Part shown: positions 18,226 through 26,668 of the stretch, one piece after another
How positions within the stretch are numbered: position 1 is the stretch's first letter
Layout: each line of letters opens with the position of its first letter
Program-made: the position numbers and the translations under genes
Notes under the pieces: model-generated
Seen by the model: only the letters and a program-made list of their open reading frames with translations
The model's database searches: none
Told to the model about the DNA's origin: nothing
DNA from: Psychrobacter sp. 72-O-c
Lineage (GTDB): Bacteria; Pseudomonadota; Gammaproteobacteria; Pseudomonadales; Moraxellaceae
Direction: 5' to 3'
Assembly: GCF_904846605.1 (NCBI RefSeq)
Contig: NZ_CAJHBI010000027.1
Span: forward strand, 1-46,988
DNA: 46,988 bases

Positions 18226-19509
18226 CTATTTTACAAAACCCTTGTCGATGTAGCGTTTTAGATGCCATACCCAGCGACCCTGCAAGCTAATTCTGCCCCA
18301 ACTGGCAATGGCATACTTGTCGCCGCAGGATAATAGATATAGGGTACGCGTTCTCGGCTGATACTTTTTTAGTGGCTTATTTAACAGTGATTTCTTTGGC
18401 ACTGAATTACTTGGTATTGATTCTCCTACCAGCGACTTACCTGCTAAATAGGTTAGCAAATTATCAGCCTCCACAGCGCCGCCAAATACTGCATGAACCC
18501 CTGAATGCGCCACCTTTTGATCTACTCGCGTCGCCACATCACCCACTGCAAATACATTGGGATGGGAGACGCTTTGCTGGGTGGCATTAACGGCTACAAA
18601 CCCATTATCTACCGTTTCTAAATCAGTGCACTCTGTCCATGCTGCACCCGTGACCCCAGTAGCAGCAATAACCGAATCCATCGGCAATGACTCTTGCGAT
18701 GAACCACGTAAGGTAAGCAGTTGACCTTCGCTATACCCTGTCGCTCGTGCATGAATCATGGTAATACCGTGGCGCTTCAGTTGGCTGATAACACGACGTT
18801 TAAAGCGCTTATTGAATCCAGACAACAGATGCTCCCCACAGACCAGGTATACTTGATGCTTGGGATTAATTCTCTTTAATGCGAATTGTGCTGCCATGAC
18901 CAATTCAGTCGCGGCCGCCCCAGCCCCAACGATGGCCAGTCGATAATACGAGGATTGTTGAGCATCCAGGAGAATCGCCTGCCAACGATCTATAAATACT
19001 GATAGTGGTCTAATAGCAATAACGGCAGCGGTAGTAGCAGTGTTAGTATTGGTGCTGGTATTAGTGTTAGATATGGCTTTAGCTGTCGCCGTTTCGTTTA
19101 ACCAGTGCATATCGGTATCAGCACCGGTATTTAATGACAGCACATTGTAGTCGAAGCGCTCATTATTAATAGTCGTTACAGTGCAAGACGCGGCGTCTAC
19201 TTTAGCTATTGGCTGCTGAATAAATCGCACACCTGCCTGTTCACAGAGTAACTTAACATCAATACTGATATCATCTAGATCATAATGTCCAGCCATCCAA
19301 CCAGGTAACATTCCCGAATAGATAGACTGCGGCTGTTCGGTAATTAGAGTAACTTCAACATTCATAGTAGCAGCGTCCGCTAAGTGCTCGGTGCGGAGTC
19401 GACGAAATAGACCAATATGGGCATGACCTGCGCCCACTAATAACAATTTTTTTATAGGCGCTTCTGACTTTACAGGCACTTCTAACACAGACAAGGGTTT
19501 CATAGGCAT
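18226..19509 (-). CDS. FAD-dependent oxidoreductase resembling the N-terminus of SelD fusions
   Basis: The 427-residue protein has FAD loop VGAGHAHIGLFRR (residues 25-37), SGMLPGWMAGHY, a second Rossmann loop IVGAGAAATELVMAA and the FAD-closing NVFAVGDVATR. GAGHAH and SGMLPG identify the NDH-2-like group found alone or fused to selenide water dikinase (SelD). No SelD domain is fused here. An Asn/Thr tract (about residues 147-160) interrupts the domain. It is 220 bases upstream of the TVP38-flavoprotein and reads toward it, so it may head the cluster. Its electron acceptor and substrate are unknown. Confidence 0.8.
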   Translation of the reverse strand: MPMKPLSVLEVPVKSEAPIKKLLLVGAGHAHIGLFRRLRTEHLADAATMNVEVTLITEQPQSIYSGMLPGWMAGHYDLDDISIDVKLLCEQAGVRFIQQPIAKVDAASCTVTTINNERFDYNVLSLNTGADTDMHWLNETATAKAISNTNTSTNTNTATTAAVIAIRPLSVFIDRWQAILLDAQQSSYYRLAIVGAGAAATELVMAAQFALKRINPKHQVYLVCGEHLLSGFNKRFKRRVISQLKRHGITMIHARATGYSEGQLLTLRGSSQESLPMDSVIAATGVTGAAWTECTDLETVDNGFVAVNATQQSVSHPNVFAVGDVATRVDQKVAHSGVHAVFGGAVEADNLLTYLAGKSLVGESIPSNSVPKKSLLNKPLKKYQPRTRTLYLLSCGDKYAIASWGRISLQGRWVWHLKRYIDKGFVK

Positions 19510-19807
19510 TTCAAAAATTAGCTCTATTATTTAGTGATATATCCTAATAATACAATGGAGTGGGTAGATAAAGGCACAAGCTTAATCGAAATTAAAACAT
19601 AAGTTCAAAGAATTTGAGGTGTGACTGTTGTACGATGACAATAATTCAAAAATAATATAAATCAGCAAATAATATTGACCCCATAAAGCTTTGTAGTTAG
19701 ATTGGGTACAACCACGACTTATCTGATGGCAGCTTTATTCTGAATAAGTCTCATAATATATAACAAGCCGTCCATTTTTAAACTTCTACCCATTTAAGGA
19801 ACCGCTT

Positions 19808-20752
19808 ATGAGTACCGCTAACTCCATTACTTCTTCTGACCAGACACATTATCTGCATCACCAGTTTTTTGAGCCAAAAGACGCAAAAGCTGTACCTAAG
19901 AATGTGAAAGCCACCTTGCTCATTGTCCACGGAATGTCAGAACACAGCGGTCGATATGCTGACTTTGCACAGTTTTTAGCTGACAATGGCATCGCAGTCG
20001 CCACCTATGATCAGCTCGGACACGGACAAACGATTAAAACACCGGATGAGCTGGGATACTTTGGTAATGAGCATCCAGTACAGTCGTTATTAAAAGATGT
20101 GATTATCATGGCGGATAGCTTGAAGACACGTCATCCTGATGTGCCACACTTTATTATGGGTCATTCCATGGGTTCCTTCATTGTGCGTACGGTACTCAAG
20201 CATCATGCTCAAGATTACACAGGAGCTATCCTTATGGGCACAGCAGATACCAATCCCTTAGTCAAAGTCCTGCTGCCACTGAATAAGTTCTTAGCAAAGG
20301 CGGCGCCTAAAAAGCAAAACACCCTGTTTGCTTCTGTAATGAATAAAGTACTCAATAGTAAGCTTGATAATCGTATATCCTCCTCCCAGTTTGCCTGGAT
20401 CAGTGAAAATCCCGCTAATATTGAGGCTTATGAGGCTGACCCATTAACGGGCTTTGACTTTACTAATAATGGTTTTATGACGTTGTTTACGCTGATGCAA
20501 ACCGGACTTAATAAGGGCTGGGCGACGACTATCAACAAAGACTTTCCGATGCTGTTTGTGAGTGGTAAAAATGATCCAATAGGCGATATGGGTAAAGGGA
20601 TTCAAAATGTCGTCAACCGCTTAACAAAACAAAAATTTAGCAAAGTAACGGTACAACTCTATCCCAACATGCGCCATGAGCCCTTGCATGAGGAGCACAA
20701 CAGTCTGGTCTATCAGGATATTTTGGACTGGATACGCACCTCAAGTACTTAA
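19808..20752 (+). CDS. Alpha/beta hydrolase, monoacylglycerol-lipase-like
   Basis: The 314-residue protein belongs to the Hydrolase_4 (serine aminopeptidase S33) group. The oxyanion region is VHGMSEHSGRY, the nucleophile S120 lies in GHSMGS, the acid is in SGKNDPIGD and the histidine in RHEPLHE. Such enzymes cleave monoglycerides or lysophospholipids; no signal peptide is visible, so it probably acts in the cytoplasm. AAGGA lies eight bases before ATG 19808. It is transcribed away from the flavoprotein cluster, and the 298-base gap holds both promoters. Confidence 0.85.
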   Translation: MSTANSITSSDQTHYLHHQFFEPKDAKAVPKNVKATLLIVHGMSEHSGRYADFAQFLADNGIAVATYDQLGHGQTIKTPDELGYFGNEHPVQSLLKDVIIMADSLKTRHPDVPHFIMGHSMGSFIVRTVLKHHAQDYTGAILMGTADTNPLVKVLLPLNKFLAKAAPKKQNTLFASVMNKVLNSKLDNRISSSQFAWISENPANIEAYEADPLTGFDFTNNGFMTLFTLMQTGLNKGWATTINKDFPMLFVSGKNDPIGDMGKGIQNVVNRLTKQKFSKVTVQLYPNMRHEPLHEEHNSLVYQDILDWIRTSST

Positions 20753-20934
20753 TGTCTAACACTTAAAACAATTGTTAAAACAACCATAGTGCTGATGAGT
20801 CATTACATGGTTTGCTAAAACTGACTAAATTAGCGACAATACGGCGAGCAGCGTTTTTAGTTTAAGCAGCACTATTCATTTTGCTATCAACCCCATTTTT
20901 ACTTACCTTCACCTATGAGCTTTTAGGAATTTTT

Positions 20935-21756
20935 ATGTCATTACAACAAACTATCGAACAAGCCTTTGAAAACCGTAATAATTATAGCCCAGCCAATATG
21001 CCACAAGACGTGCGTGATGCGATTGAGCAAGTGCTTGAGCAACTTGATAACGGTAGCCTACGGGTTGCGGAAAAAAAGGACGGTGAATGGGTGGTCAATC
21101 AGTGGGCAAAAAAAGCCGTTTTATTGTCTTTTCGTCTTAATGACAATTACGTTATGTCAGCTGGCGAACACATACAGTTTTATGACAAAGTACCGACTAA
21201 ATTTGCTGATTGGAGCGAAGCACAGTTTAAAGAAGCAGGCGTTCGTGTGGTACCACCTGCTATCGCCCGTAAAGGCTCATATATTGCACCAGGTGCGGTC
21301 TTAATGCCGTCTTATGTCAATATCGGTGCTTACGTCGATCAAGGTGCAATGGTAGATACTTGGGCAACCGTGGGCTCATGCGCACAAATTGGTAAAAATG
21401 TGCATCTATCAGGCGGCGTTGGTATCGGCGGTGTCTTAGAGCCATTGCAAGCCAACCCAACTATTATTGAAGACAACTGCTTCATCGGGGCGCGTTCTGA
21501 GATCGTTGAAGGCGTAATCGTAGAAGAAGGTGCAGTCATTTCGATGGGCGTCTATATCGGTCAGTCAACGCGTATTTATGACCGCGAAACTGGTGAGATC
21601 CATCGTGGTCGCGTACCAGCCGGCTCAGTAGTCGTACCAGGTTCTCTACCTTCTAAAGATGGTACACATAGCTTATATGCTGCTATCATCGTAAAAAAGG
21701 TCGATGCCCAAACGCGTGCTAAAACCGCAGTAAATGAGCTATTACGTTTAGATTGA
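20935..21756 (+). CDS. dapD: Tetrahydrodipicolinate N-succinyltransferase
   Basis: DapD makes N-succinyl-2-amino-6-ketopimelate in lysine and meso-diaminopimelate synthesis. The left-handed beta-helix hexapeptide repeats run from about residue 108 ([20 protein letters not shown]) to 220. ATG 20935, preceded by AGGA (20925-20928), gives 273 residues, against 274 in E. coli; the frame continues upstream to 20881 but without family similarity. Two terminators follow it. Confidence 0.96.
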   Translation: MSLQQTIEQAFENRNNYSPANMPQDVRDAIEQVLEQLDNGSLRVAEKKDGEWVVNQWAKKAVLLSFRLNDNYVMSAGEHIQFYDKVPTKFADWSEAQFKEAGVRVVPPAIARKGSYIAPGAVLMPSYVNIGAYVDQGAMVDTWATVGSCAQIGKNVHLSGGVGIGGVLEPLQANPTIIEDNCFIGARSEIVEGVIVEEGAVISMGVYIGQSTRIYDRETGEIHRGRVPAGSVVVPGSLPSKDGTHSLYAAIIVKKVDAQTRAKTAVNELLRLD

Positions 21757-21839
21757 TTATTTAGCGAACAAGCGATTACTCCTTATAGATAGTCGCGATA
21801 CCTTTATTAATCTTTAATAACCGTATTAATTAAAAATGA

Positions 21840-21870
21840 GATGCTGAGGGTGAACTTCAGCGTCTTTTTT
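21840..21870 (+). terminator. Terminator of dapD
   Basis: GATGCTGA (21840-21847) pairs with TCAGCGTC (21857-21864), with one G-T pair, followed by six T. It starts 84 bases after the dapD stop. Confidence 0.75.
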
Positions 21871-21927
21871 ACAGCTTAATATGATGGCTTACGTTATAAT
21901 TCATCTTAATAGACGAATACCTTATCC

Positions 21928-21954
21928 AATACCGCCACTATCGCGGTATTTTTT
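21928..21954 (+). terminator. Second terminator between dapD and queE
   Basis: AATACCGC (21928-21935) and GCGGTATT (21943-21950) form a perfect 8-base stem followed by T. It may back up the dapD terminator or end an unseen short transcript. Confidence 0.7.
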
Positions 21955-22237
21955 GATGGATGGTTTTATCCAATAGTATGTGAATAAACGGGTCTTAAAT
22001 AAGCAGTATTTGAATAAAAAGCACCTGCATCAGCACTATCCAAAAAAGAAACAGCCAAATAAGCACTACCCAATCTTACACATGCCATGCATCAAGTTTT
22101 TATACTTGCCAGCTCTCATGTGTCTTATTTTTATCTTGTCTGATAACCGCATTGTAGTAGTTTTTTTAGATAGGCATTTCTACTCTATTTAGAATGCTTA
22201 AACGCGGTATCGACACCCTATCCTATTTGAAAATGTT
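21955..22237 (+). other. Gap between dapD terminators and queE
   Basis: It must hold the queE promoter. A 70-codon frame from a GTG at 21980 encodes a Lys/His/Asn-rich start and one hydrophobic stretch. It has no ribosome-binding site or recognisable family, and I do not consider it a gene. Confidence 0.4.
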
Positions 22238-22972
22238 ATGACTGATCTACCGCTACGCAGCCCTGCTATCCCTGTGACTGACCCTGAAGCTGGGTTACGA
22301 ATTACTGAGATTTTTTATTCTTTGCAAGGTGAGGCATTGACTTCAGGTTTGCCGACCATATTCGTGCGCCTGACCGGCTGCCCGCTACGCTGTGTGTATT
22401 GTGATACTGAATATGCTTTTAGTGGCGGCGAGCGCCAGTCACTAGAGACCATCATAACGACTATCAAAAGCTATCCATGCAAACGGATTTGTCTGACCGG
22501 TGGCGAGCCTTTAGCCCAGCCAAATGCAATTGAGCTGATTAAACGTTTGCTTGCCGAGGATTATGAAATCTCTTTAGAAACCGCAGGCGCACTTTCAGTA
22601 CAAAATGTCCCGCCAGCAGTCAGCAAAGTGATGGATCTTAAAACGCCAAGCTCAGGAGAGGTAGATAAAAACCTATGGTCTAACCTTAATTATCTTACTC
22701 AGCACGATCAGCTTAAGTTTGTCATTATGAACCGCGAAGATTACGACTGGGCCAAGGCCAAATTTATCGAACACCAGTTAGATAAGCTGGTTGGTACCGT
22801 TTGGTTTTCACCGATGTTCAATGTAGCGGAAGATGATGCTTTAAATAATAACAGTCCCGATGTACCGCTCTTAGCGCGCGAGCTGGCTGAATGGATGTTA
22901 GCCGATGCTCTACCGGTGCGCTTTCAGTTGCAATTGCATAAAATTATTTGGGCAGATGCTAAGGGTAAATAA
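22238..22972 (+). CDS. queE: 7-carboxy-7-deazaguanine synthase (radical SAM)
   Basis: QueE contracts the ring of carboxytetrahydropterin to CDG in queuosine synthesis. The N-terminal SLQGEALTSGLPTIFVRLTG is the QueE signature and the cluster cysteines C48, C52 and C55 lie in CPLRCVYC; LTGGEPL follows. The 244-residue length is normal for the proteobacterial form. queC and queD are not in the window. The upstream ribosome-binding site is weak. The transporter gene follows after 67 bases. Confidence 0.94.
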   Translation: MTDLPLRSPAIPVTDPEAGLRITEIFYSLQGEALTSGLPTIFVRLTGCPLRCVYCDTEYAFSGGERQSLETIITTIKSYPCKRICLTGGEPLAQPNAIELIKRLLAEDYEISLETAGALSVQNVPPAVSKVMDLKTPSSGEVDKNLWSNLNYLTQHDQLKFVIMNREDYDWAKAKFIEHQLDKLVGTVWFSPMFNVAEDDALNNNSPDVPLLARELAEWMLADALPVRFQLQLHKIIWADAKGK

Positions 22973-23039
22973 TTAAAAGAAAAGCCTTAGCGGAACAACC
23001 AAAGTTAATTCAAAGACAGAAAACGGCAAGGACACAGGG

Positions 23040-24212
23040 ATGGTCAAACTAATTTTATTGGGCTTATTGGCCGGTGCACTATTTAGCTCAACGTTTGTCT
23101 TAAACGAGGTAATGAGTTCTGCGGGTGGCGATTGGTTTTGGTCAGCCAGCTTACGTTATATTTTTATGTGGCTGATGATTACTATGATTATCACCATGCA
23201 GTATGGGTTTGGTCGCATCAAGGAATTGACCGTTATCTTCCGTGAGAATTGGGGCTTTTGGTGTATTACCGGTAGTATTGGCTTTGGGGTGTTTTATACC
23301 GGTATTTGCTATGCTGGCGACCACGTTGCTGGCTGGGTAGTAGCAGCCACCTTTATGTTTACCGTGGTGACTAGCTTATTGGTACTGCTAGCCTTTGGAC
23401 AGCGATTTGATAAAAAATTCATTATTTACGCTCTATTGGTATTTCTTGGTGTGGTACTGGTAAACGTCAGCGAAGGTTTACGTGCTTCCGATGTGGCAGA
23501 TATGGCTTCCTCTGCTTCAATGACAGATATGCTGCTCTACGGCGCACTACCAGCTCTAGTAGCAGCCTTTAGTTATCCCATTGGCAATCAGCTGGTCTGG
23601 CAAGTGTCTTACAATTCCCGAAAGCATACTGCCGAGTTGCGTAAACTACGCGAAGCCAATGTTAATCAAAACCGCGCATATCAAAACGACTTTGACGAAA
23701 ATACGCAGCAACTCGTCACTGAAGCACCCACTCTATCTGTCGATATCGATAATACTTCGAGCGAAAGTAGCGCTTTAAAAGAAGGGCACACGACCCAAAC
23801 TCAGCCCAAGTCCATGCTTCAAAAACTAATCGCCCGCATCCCTGCTATTGAGACTGACCTCTTACAAAATGCGTTTAATAAAGTGTGGTTAATGACCCTT
23901 GGCAGTTTGCCGTTTTGGCTGTTTTTAGGCATTATATTGCGTCCTGAATTACCCAGTACCTCACAGGTGTTCAATACATCGCTTGTGGCTTTATTAGCAG
24001 GGGTTGGAGCGACCAGCATCTTTTTATATGCGCGTGAGAGAGCCGTGACTTCCAGCGAAGTTGCTGGTGTGGACTCTACCCAAGCTAGTGAGGTTATCTT
24101 TGCCTTGATTGGCGGTATACTACTGCTCAATAACGCTCTGCCCTCGGCTATGGGTCTGATCGGTATTGGTCTTATTATGCTGGGGTTGATCCTGTTTGCA
24201 AAAGACGGCTAA
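23040..24212 (+). CDS. EamA/EmrE-like drug/metabolite transporter
   Basis: The 390-residue inner-membrane protein has about ten hydrophobic helices in two halves of the DMT superfamily (multidrug resistance efflux transporter group). The N-terminal GLLAGALFSSTFVLNEVM is typical. A charged insert of about 90 residues (about 195-285) separates the halves and is rich in Glu, Thr and Ser; it is unusually long. The C-terminal half ends ALPSAMGLIGIGLIMLGLI. Substrate unknown. AAGGA lies nine bases before ATG 23040. It may be co-transcribed with queE. Confidence 0.8.
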   Translation: MVKLILLGLLAGALFSSTFVLNEVMSSAGGDWFWSASLRYIFMWLMITMIITMQYGFGRIKELTVIFRENWGFWCITGSIGFGVFYTGICYAGDHVAGWVVAATFMFTVVTSLLVLLAFGQRFDKKFIIYALLVFLGVVLVNVSEGLRASDVADMASSASMTDMLLYGALPALVAAFSYPIGNQLVWQVSYNSRKHTAELRKLREANVNQNRAYQNDFDENTQQLVTEAPTLSVDIDNTSSESSALKEGHTTQTQPKSMLQKLIARIPAIETDLLQNAFNKVWLMTLGSLPFWLFLGIILRPELPSTSQVFNTSLVALLAGVGATSIFLYARERAVTSSEVAGVDSTQASEVIFALIGGILLLNNALPSAMGLIGIGLIMLGLILFAKDG

Positions 24213-24243
24213 AATCAATTTAATAGCTAACTTTAATGGCTAA

Positions 24244-24389
24244 TATAGTCGGTACACTTTAAAAACAGATACAGTGTGGTTGGTAGAAATCTTTGCAGCC
24301 TCTGTCTGGCGACAGCGCTCAGCACGCTAGAAAATTTTACCAGTTGCAGGCATTTATCTACGTATCACTTTTATTTAGCCTTGACTATA
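24244..24389. mobile_element. MITE-like repeat, copy 1
   Basis: The 142-base element (24246-24387) lies between TA dinucleotides. Its left end TATAGTCGGTAC and the reverse complement of its right end, TATAGTCAAGGC, form imperfect inverted repeats. Read on the plus strand it aligns over its whole length with the reverse complement of the repeat at 38104-38248, sharing blocks such as GCTAGAAAATTTT and GACTATAG. It encodes nothing. Confidence 0.75.
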
Positions 24390-24447
24390 GATAGATAATC
24401 ACTATGATAAGCAAATTTTATGTTGAGCAACATTTAGGGAAATAACG

Positions 24448-25083
24448 ATGGTCCATACTTTCATTTTCCCCGATATCTTGCTGTACTTATTGGATATGGT
24501 TGGGGTCATTGCCTGCGCTATAGCTGGCACGTTGCTTGCGCAGCACAAAGGCTTCGATATTTCAGGCTGTATCTTGGTAGCAATGGTCAATGCAATTGGC
24601 GGTGGCACGCTACGTGATATGGCACTAGATCGACATCCTCTATTCTGGATGACAGATCTCAATTATGTGATTGTCATCACAGTTACCTCTCTTATCTTAC
24701 AAGTATTTTTTCATCTTTATCATAAGATTGATAACCCGCTTAAATTCTTTGATGCTATAGGTCTAGCATCATTTAGTGTCATTGGCTTTAAGATCGCTTT
24801 AACGCAAGATATGTCACCCCTGATTGCCGTTATGATGGGTGTATGGACTGCTATTATTGGCGGATTGCTACGCGATATTATCTGTAATGAGATACCACTC
24901 GTGCTGCAGCGCGAGATTTATATCAGTGCGAGCGTTGCAGGATCAGTGACTTATTTGCTGCTTGATTATTTCGGTGTTAATCCCGGAATCAATGAATTTA
25001 TTATGCTTAGCGTCATCTTTGCGGTGCGTATGTTGGCACTGCGCTTTGATTGGCACCTTCCCTCTATCCGCCTGGTTAAATAA
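24448..25083 (+). CDS. TRIC cation channel family protein (first of a pair)
   Basis: The 211-residue membrane protein is of the UPF0126/TRIC family, homotrimeric cation channels with two repeats of three helices plus one. The family motif GGGTLRDMALDRHPLFW occurs at about residues 51-67 and its repeat GGLLRDIICNEIPLVL at about 131-146. Potassium passage is known for family members but not shown here. GGGA eight bases before ATG 24448 supports the start. A paralogue follows after 87 bases. Confidence 0.85.
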   Translation: MVHTFIFPDILLYLLDMVGVIACAIAGTLLAQHKGFDISGCILVAMVNAIGGGTLRDMALDRHPLFWMTDLNYVIVITVTSLILQVFFHLYHKIDNPLKFFDAIGLASFSVIGFKIALTQDMSPLIAVMMGVWTAIIGGLLRDIICNEIPLVLQREIYISASVAGSVTYLLLDYFGVNPGINEFIMLSVIFAVRMLALRFDWHLPSIRLVK

Positions 25084-25170
25084 GCAGTTGGTACTCCTTG
25101 CCAAATGAAATAAAGACAAAGCAACACGTTACGATTTGACAATAATTAAATATTTTAGCGAGACTTACAC

Positions 25171-25857
25171 ATGCTGGCTATCGCATTGAACACCTTGGAT
25201 CCTGCTGCGCTGATCACTACTTTTGACCCACGATCTTTGCTATATCTATTTGACATGATTGGTATTGTGGCTTGTAGTATCTCAGGCACAATACTAGCCA
25301 AGTACAAAAACTTTGATGTGTTTGGTTGCTTACTGGTGTCAATAGTCACGGCTATTGGCGGTGGCACCGTGCGCGATGTTATTTTGGATCGTCATCCGCT
25401 ATTTTGGATGGTAGATATGAGCTACCTTACGGTCATCACCATATCTTCACTAGTCATGCAGATATTCTTTCATCCCAACTCAAGGCACGTCGATAAATTC
25501 CTCAAGCTATCCGATACCATTGGATTGTCAGCTTTTACCTTAATTGGTATCAAGGTTGCAAACAGTATGGGCGCGAACATCCCCGTGGCGCTATTGCTTG
25601 GGGTGATTACCATCATTGTCGGCGGTATCATCCGCGATATGATCTGTAACGAGATTCCACTCGTGCTTCAACAAGAGATTTATATCACCGCGGCTTTAGC
25701 TGGTGGCATGCTCTACTTCGTTATGCACGCATTTGGTGTGATTGAGTGGATTGCAGATATCTCCGCCATGAGCACTATCTTTACCTTGCGTATGCTGGCA
25801 ATCCGTTATGATTGGAAATTTCCAGATATTGGACTAATGGAAAACCATCCGTTTTAA
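25171..25857 (+). CDS. TRIC cation channel family protein (second of a pair)
   Basis: The 228-residue paralogue of the preceding gene shares GGGTVRDVILDRHPLFWMVD and IRDMICNEIPLVLQQEIYI almost residue for residue. The N-terminus differs and is about 15 residues longer. Seven hydrophobic segments match the family. A weak hairpin made of AACCATCC and GGATGGTT overlaps the stop codon. Tandem duplication is the simplest origin; whether the two proteins form mixed trimers is open. Confidence 0.85.
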   Translation: MLAIALNTLDPAALITTFDPRSLLYLFDMIGIVACSISGTILAKYKNFDVFGCLLVSIVTAIGGGTVRDVILDRHPLFWMVDMSYLTVITISSLVMQIFFHPNSRHVDKFLKLSDTIGLSAFTLIGIKVANSMGANIPVALLLGVITIIVGGIIRDMICNEIPLVLQQEIYITAALAGGMLYFVMHAFGVIEWIADISAMSTIFTLRMLAIRYDWKFPDIGLMENHPF

Positions 25858-25944
25858 GGGATGGTTTACGTGGGTAGCTGCTAGGTTCATAAGACAAAAA
25901 TAAAAACCATCACTTTTAGAAATCATTCTCTTAAATAACAATCA

Positions 25945-26490
25945 CTACCACATTAAATCATCTGGAATCACATAGGCCGCATAAGGATCATCAGTCGTCA
26001 GCTCAACATTTGCTGTATCGTTAGACACAACCATAAAACCTTCCAATTTTGCATCTATACGATCTGCTAAGGGACGAGGGAGCAGAGCATAACTTAGGTC
26101 ATGATTTTCTTCTAATCGCGCAATAGCCACATGGCCTGCCACTATTTGATCATATAATTTTTGGGTAATGTTGATTTTTTTCACTTTAGAGTAATCAACA
26201 AACTGATAGCTGACGTCACCTTGTATATCAGTAATCTGATGCTGCTTAATCATTTGAATAATATTAGCTTTTAGCATCTTCTGCTCTAAAACCTGTTGTC
26301 TTTCTTGATTAAGCTTTTGATCCTTTTCTAGTTTTTTTTCTTGAGCTTCTGCCACCGCTTTTTTGACTTCAACATCTGATGAATCGCCAGTACGCTTGGC
26401 ATGCTGAGACTGTTTGCTTATTTGCTTGGCTTTTTTACTATCAACCAATCCAGCTTTTAAAAGTTGAGCTTGTAGGGCGTTTTTGGCCAT
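25945..26490 (-). CDS. DUF2058 protein (YaiL-like)
   Basis: The 181-residue soluble protein begins MAKNALQAQLLKAGLVDSKK, the DUF2058 signature, followed by a charged coiled-coil-like stretch (residues 25-85) and a C-terminal domain with YSKVKKINITQKLYDQI and ARLEENHDLSYALLP. E. coli YaiL belongs to the family; its role is not established. The frame extends to 26559, but ATG 26490 with GGTGA upstream fits the family. Confidence 0.88.
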   Translation of the reverse strand: MAKNALQAQLLKAGLVDSKKAKQISKQSQHAKRTGDSSDVEVKKAVAEAQEKKLEKDQKLNQERQQVLEQKMLKANIIQMIKQHQITDIQGDVSYQFVDYSKVKKINITQKLYDQIVAGHVAIARLEENHDLSYALLPRPLADRIDAKLEGFMVVSNDTANVELTTDDPYAAYVIPDDLMW

Positions 26491-26668
26491 AATCCAATCA
26501 CCTAAATCATAAAATCTAAAAAATACATAGTAGCAAATTTTGCTAGGGCGCGTCATCAATTAAGCCAAACGCCGCAGAGACCACATGAACAGTACATCGA
26601 TCATAACTTGCTAACTTAGCATAGCAGGTTGTAATAGCAAGATACGATATTTCGAAAGTCACGACGCT

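Noticed and set aside
21980..22192. 70-codon plus-strand open frame rich in Lys, His and Asn before queE
   Set aside because: GTG start without ribosome-binding site, skewed composition from repetitive AT-rich DNA, and position in the expected queE promoter region.
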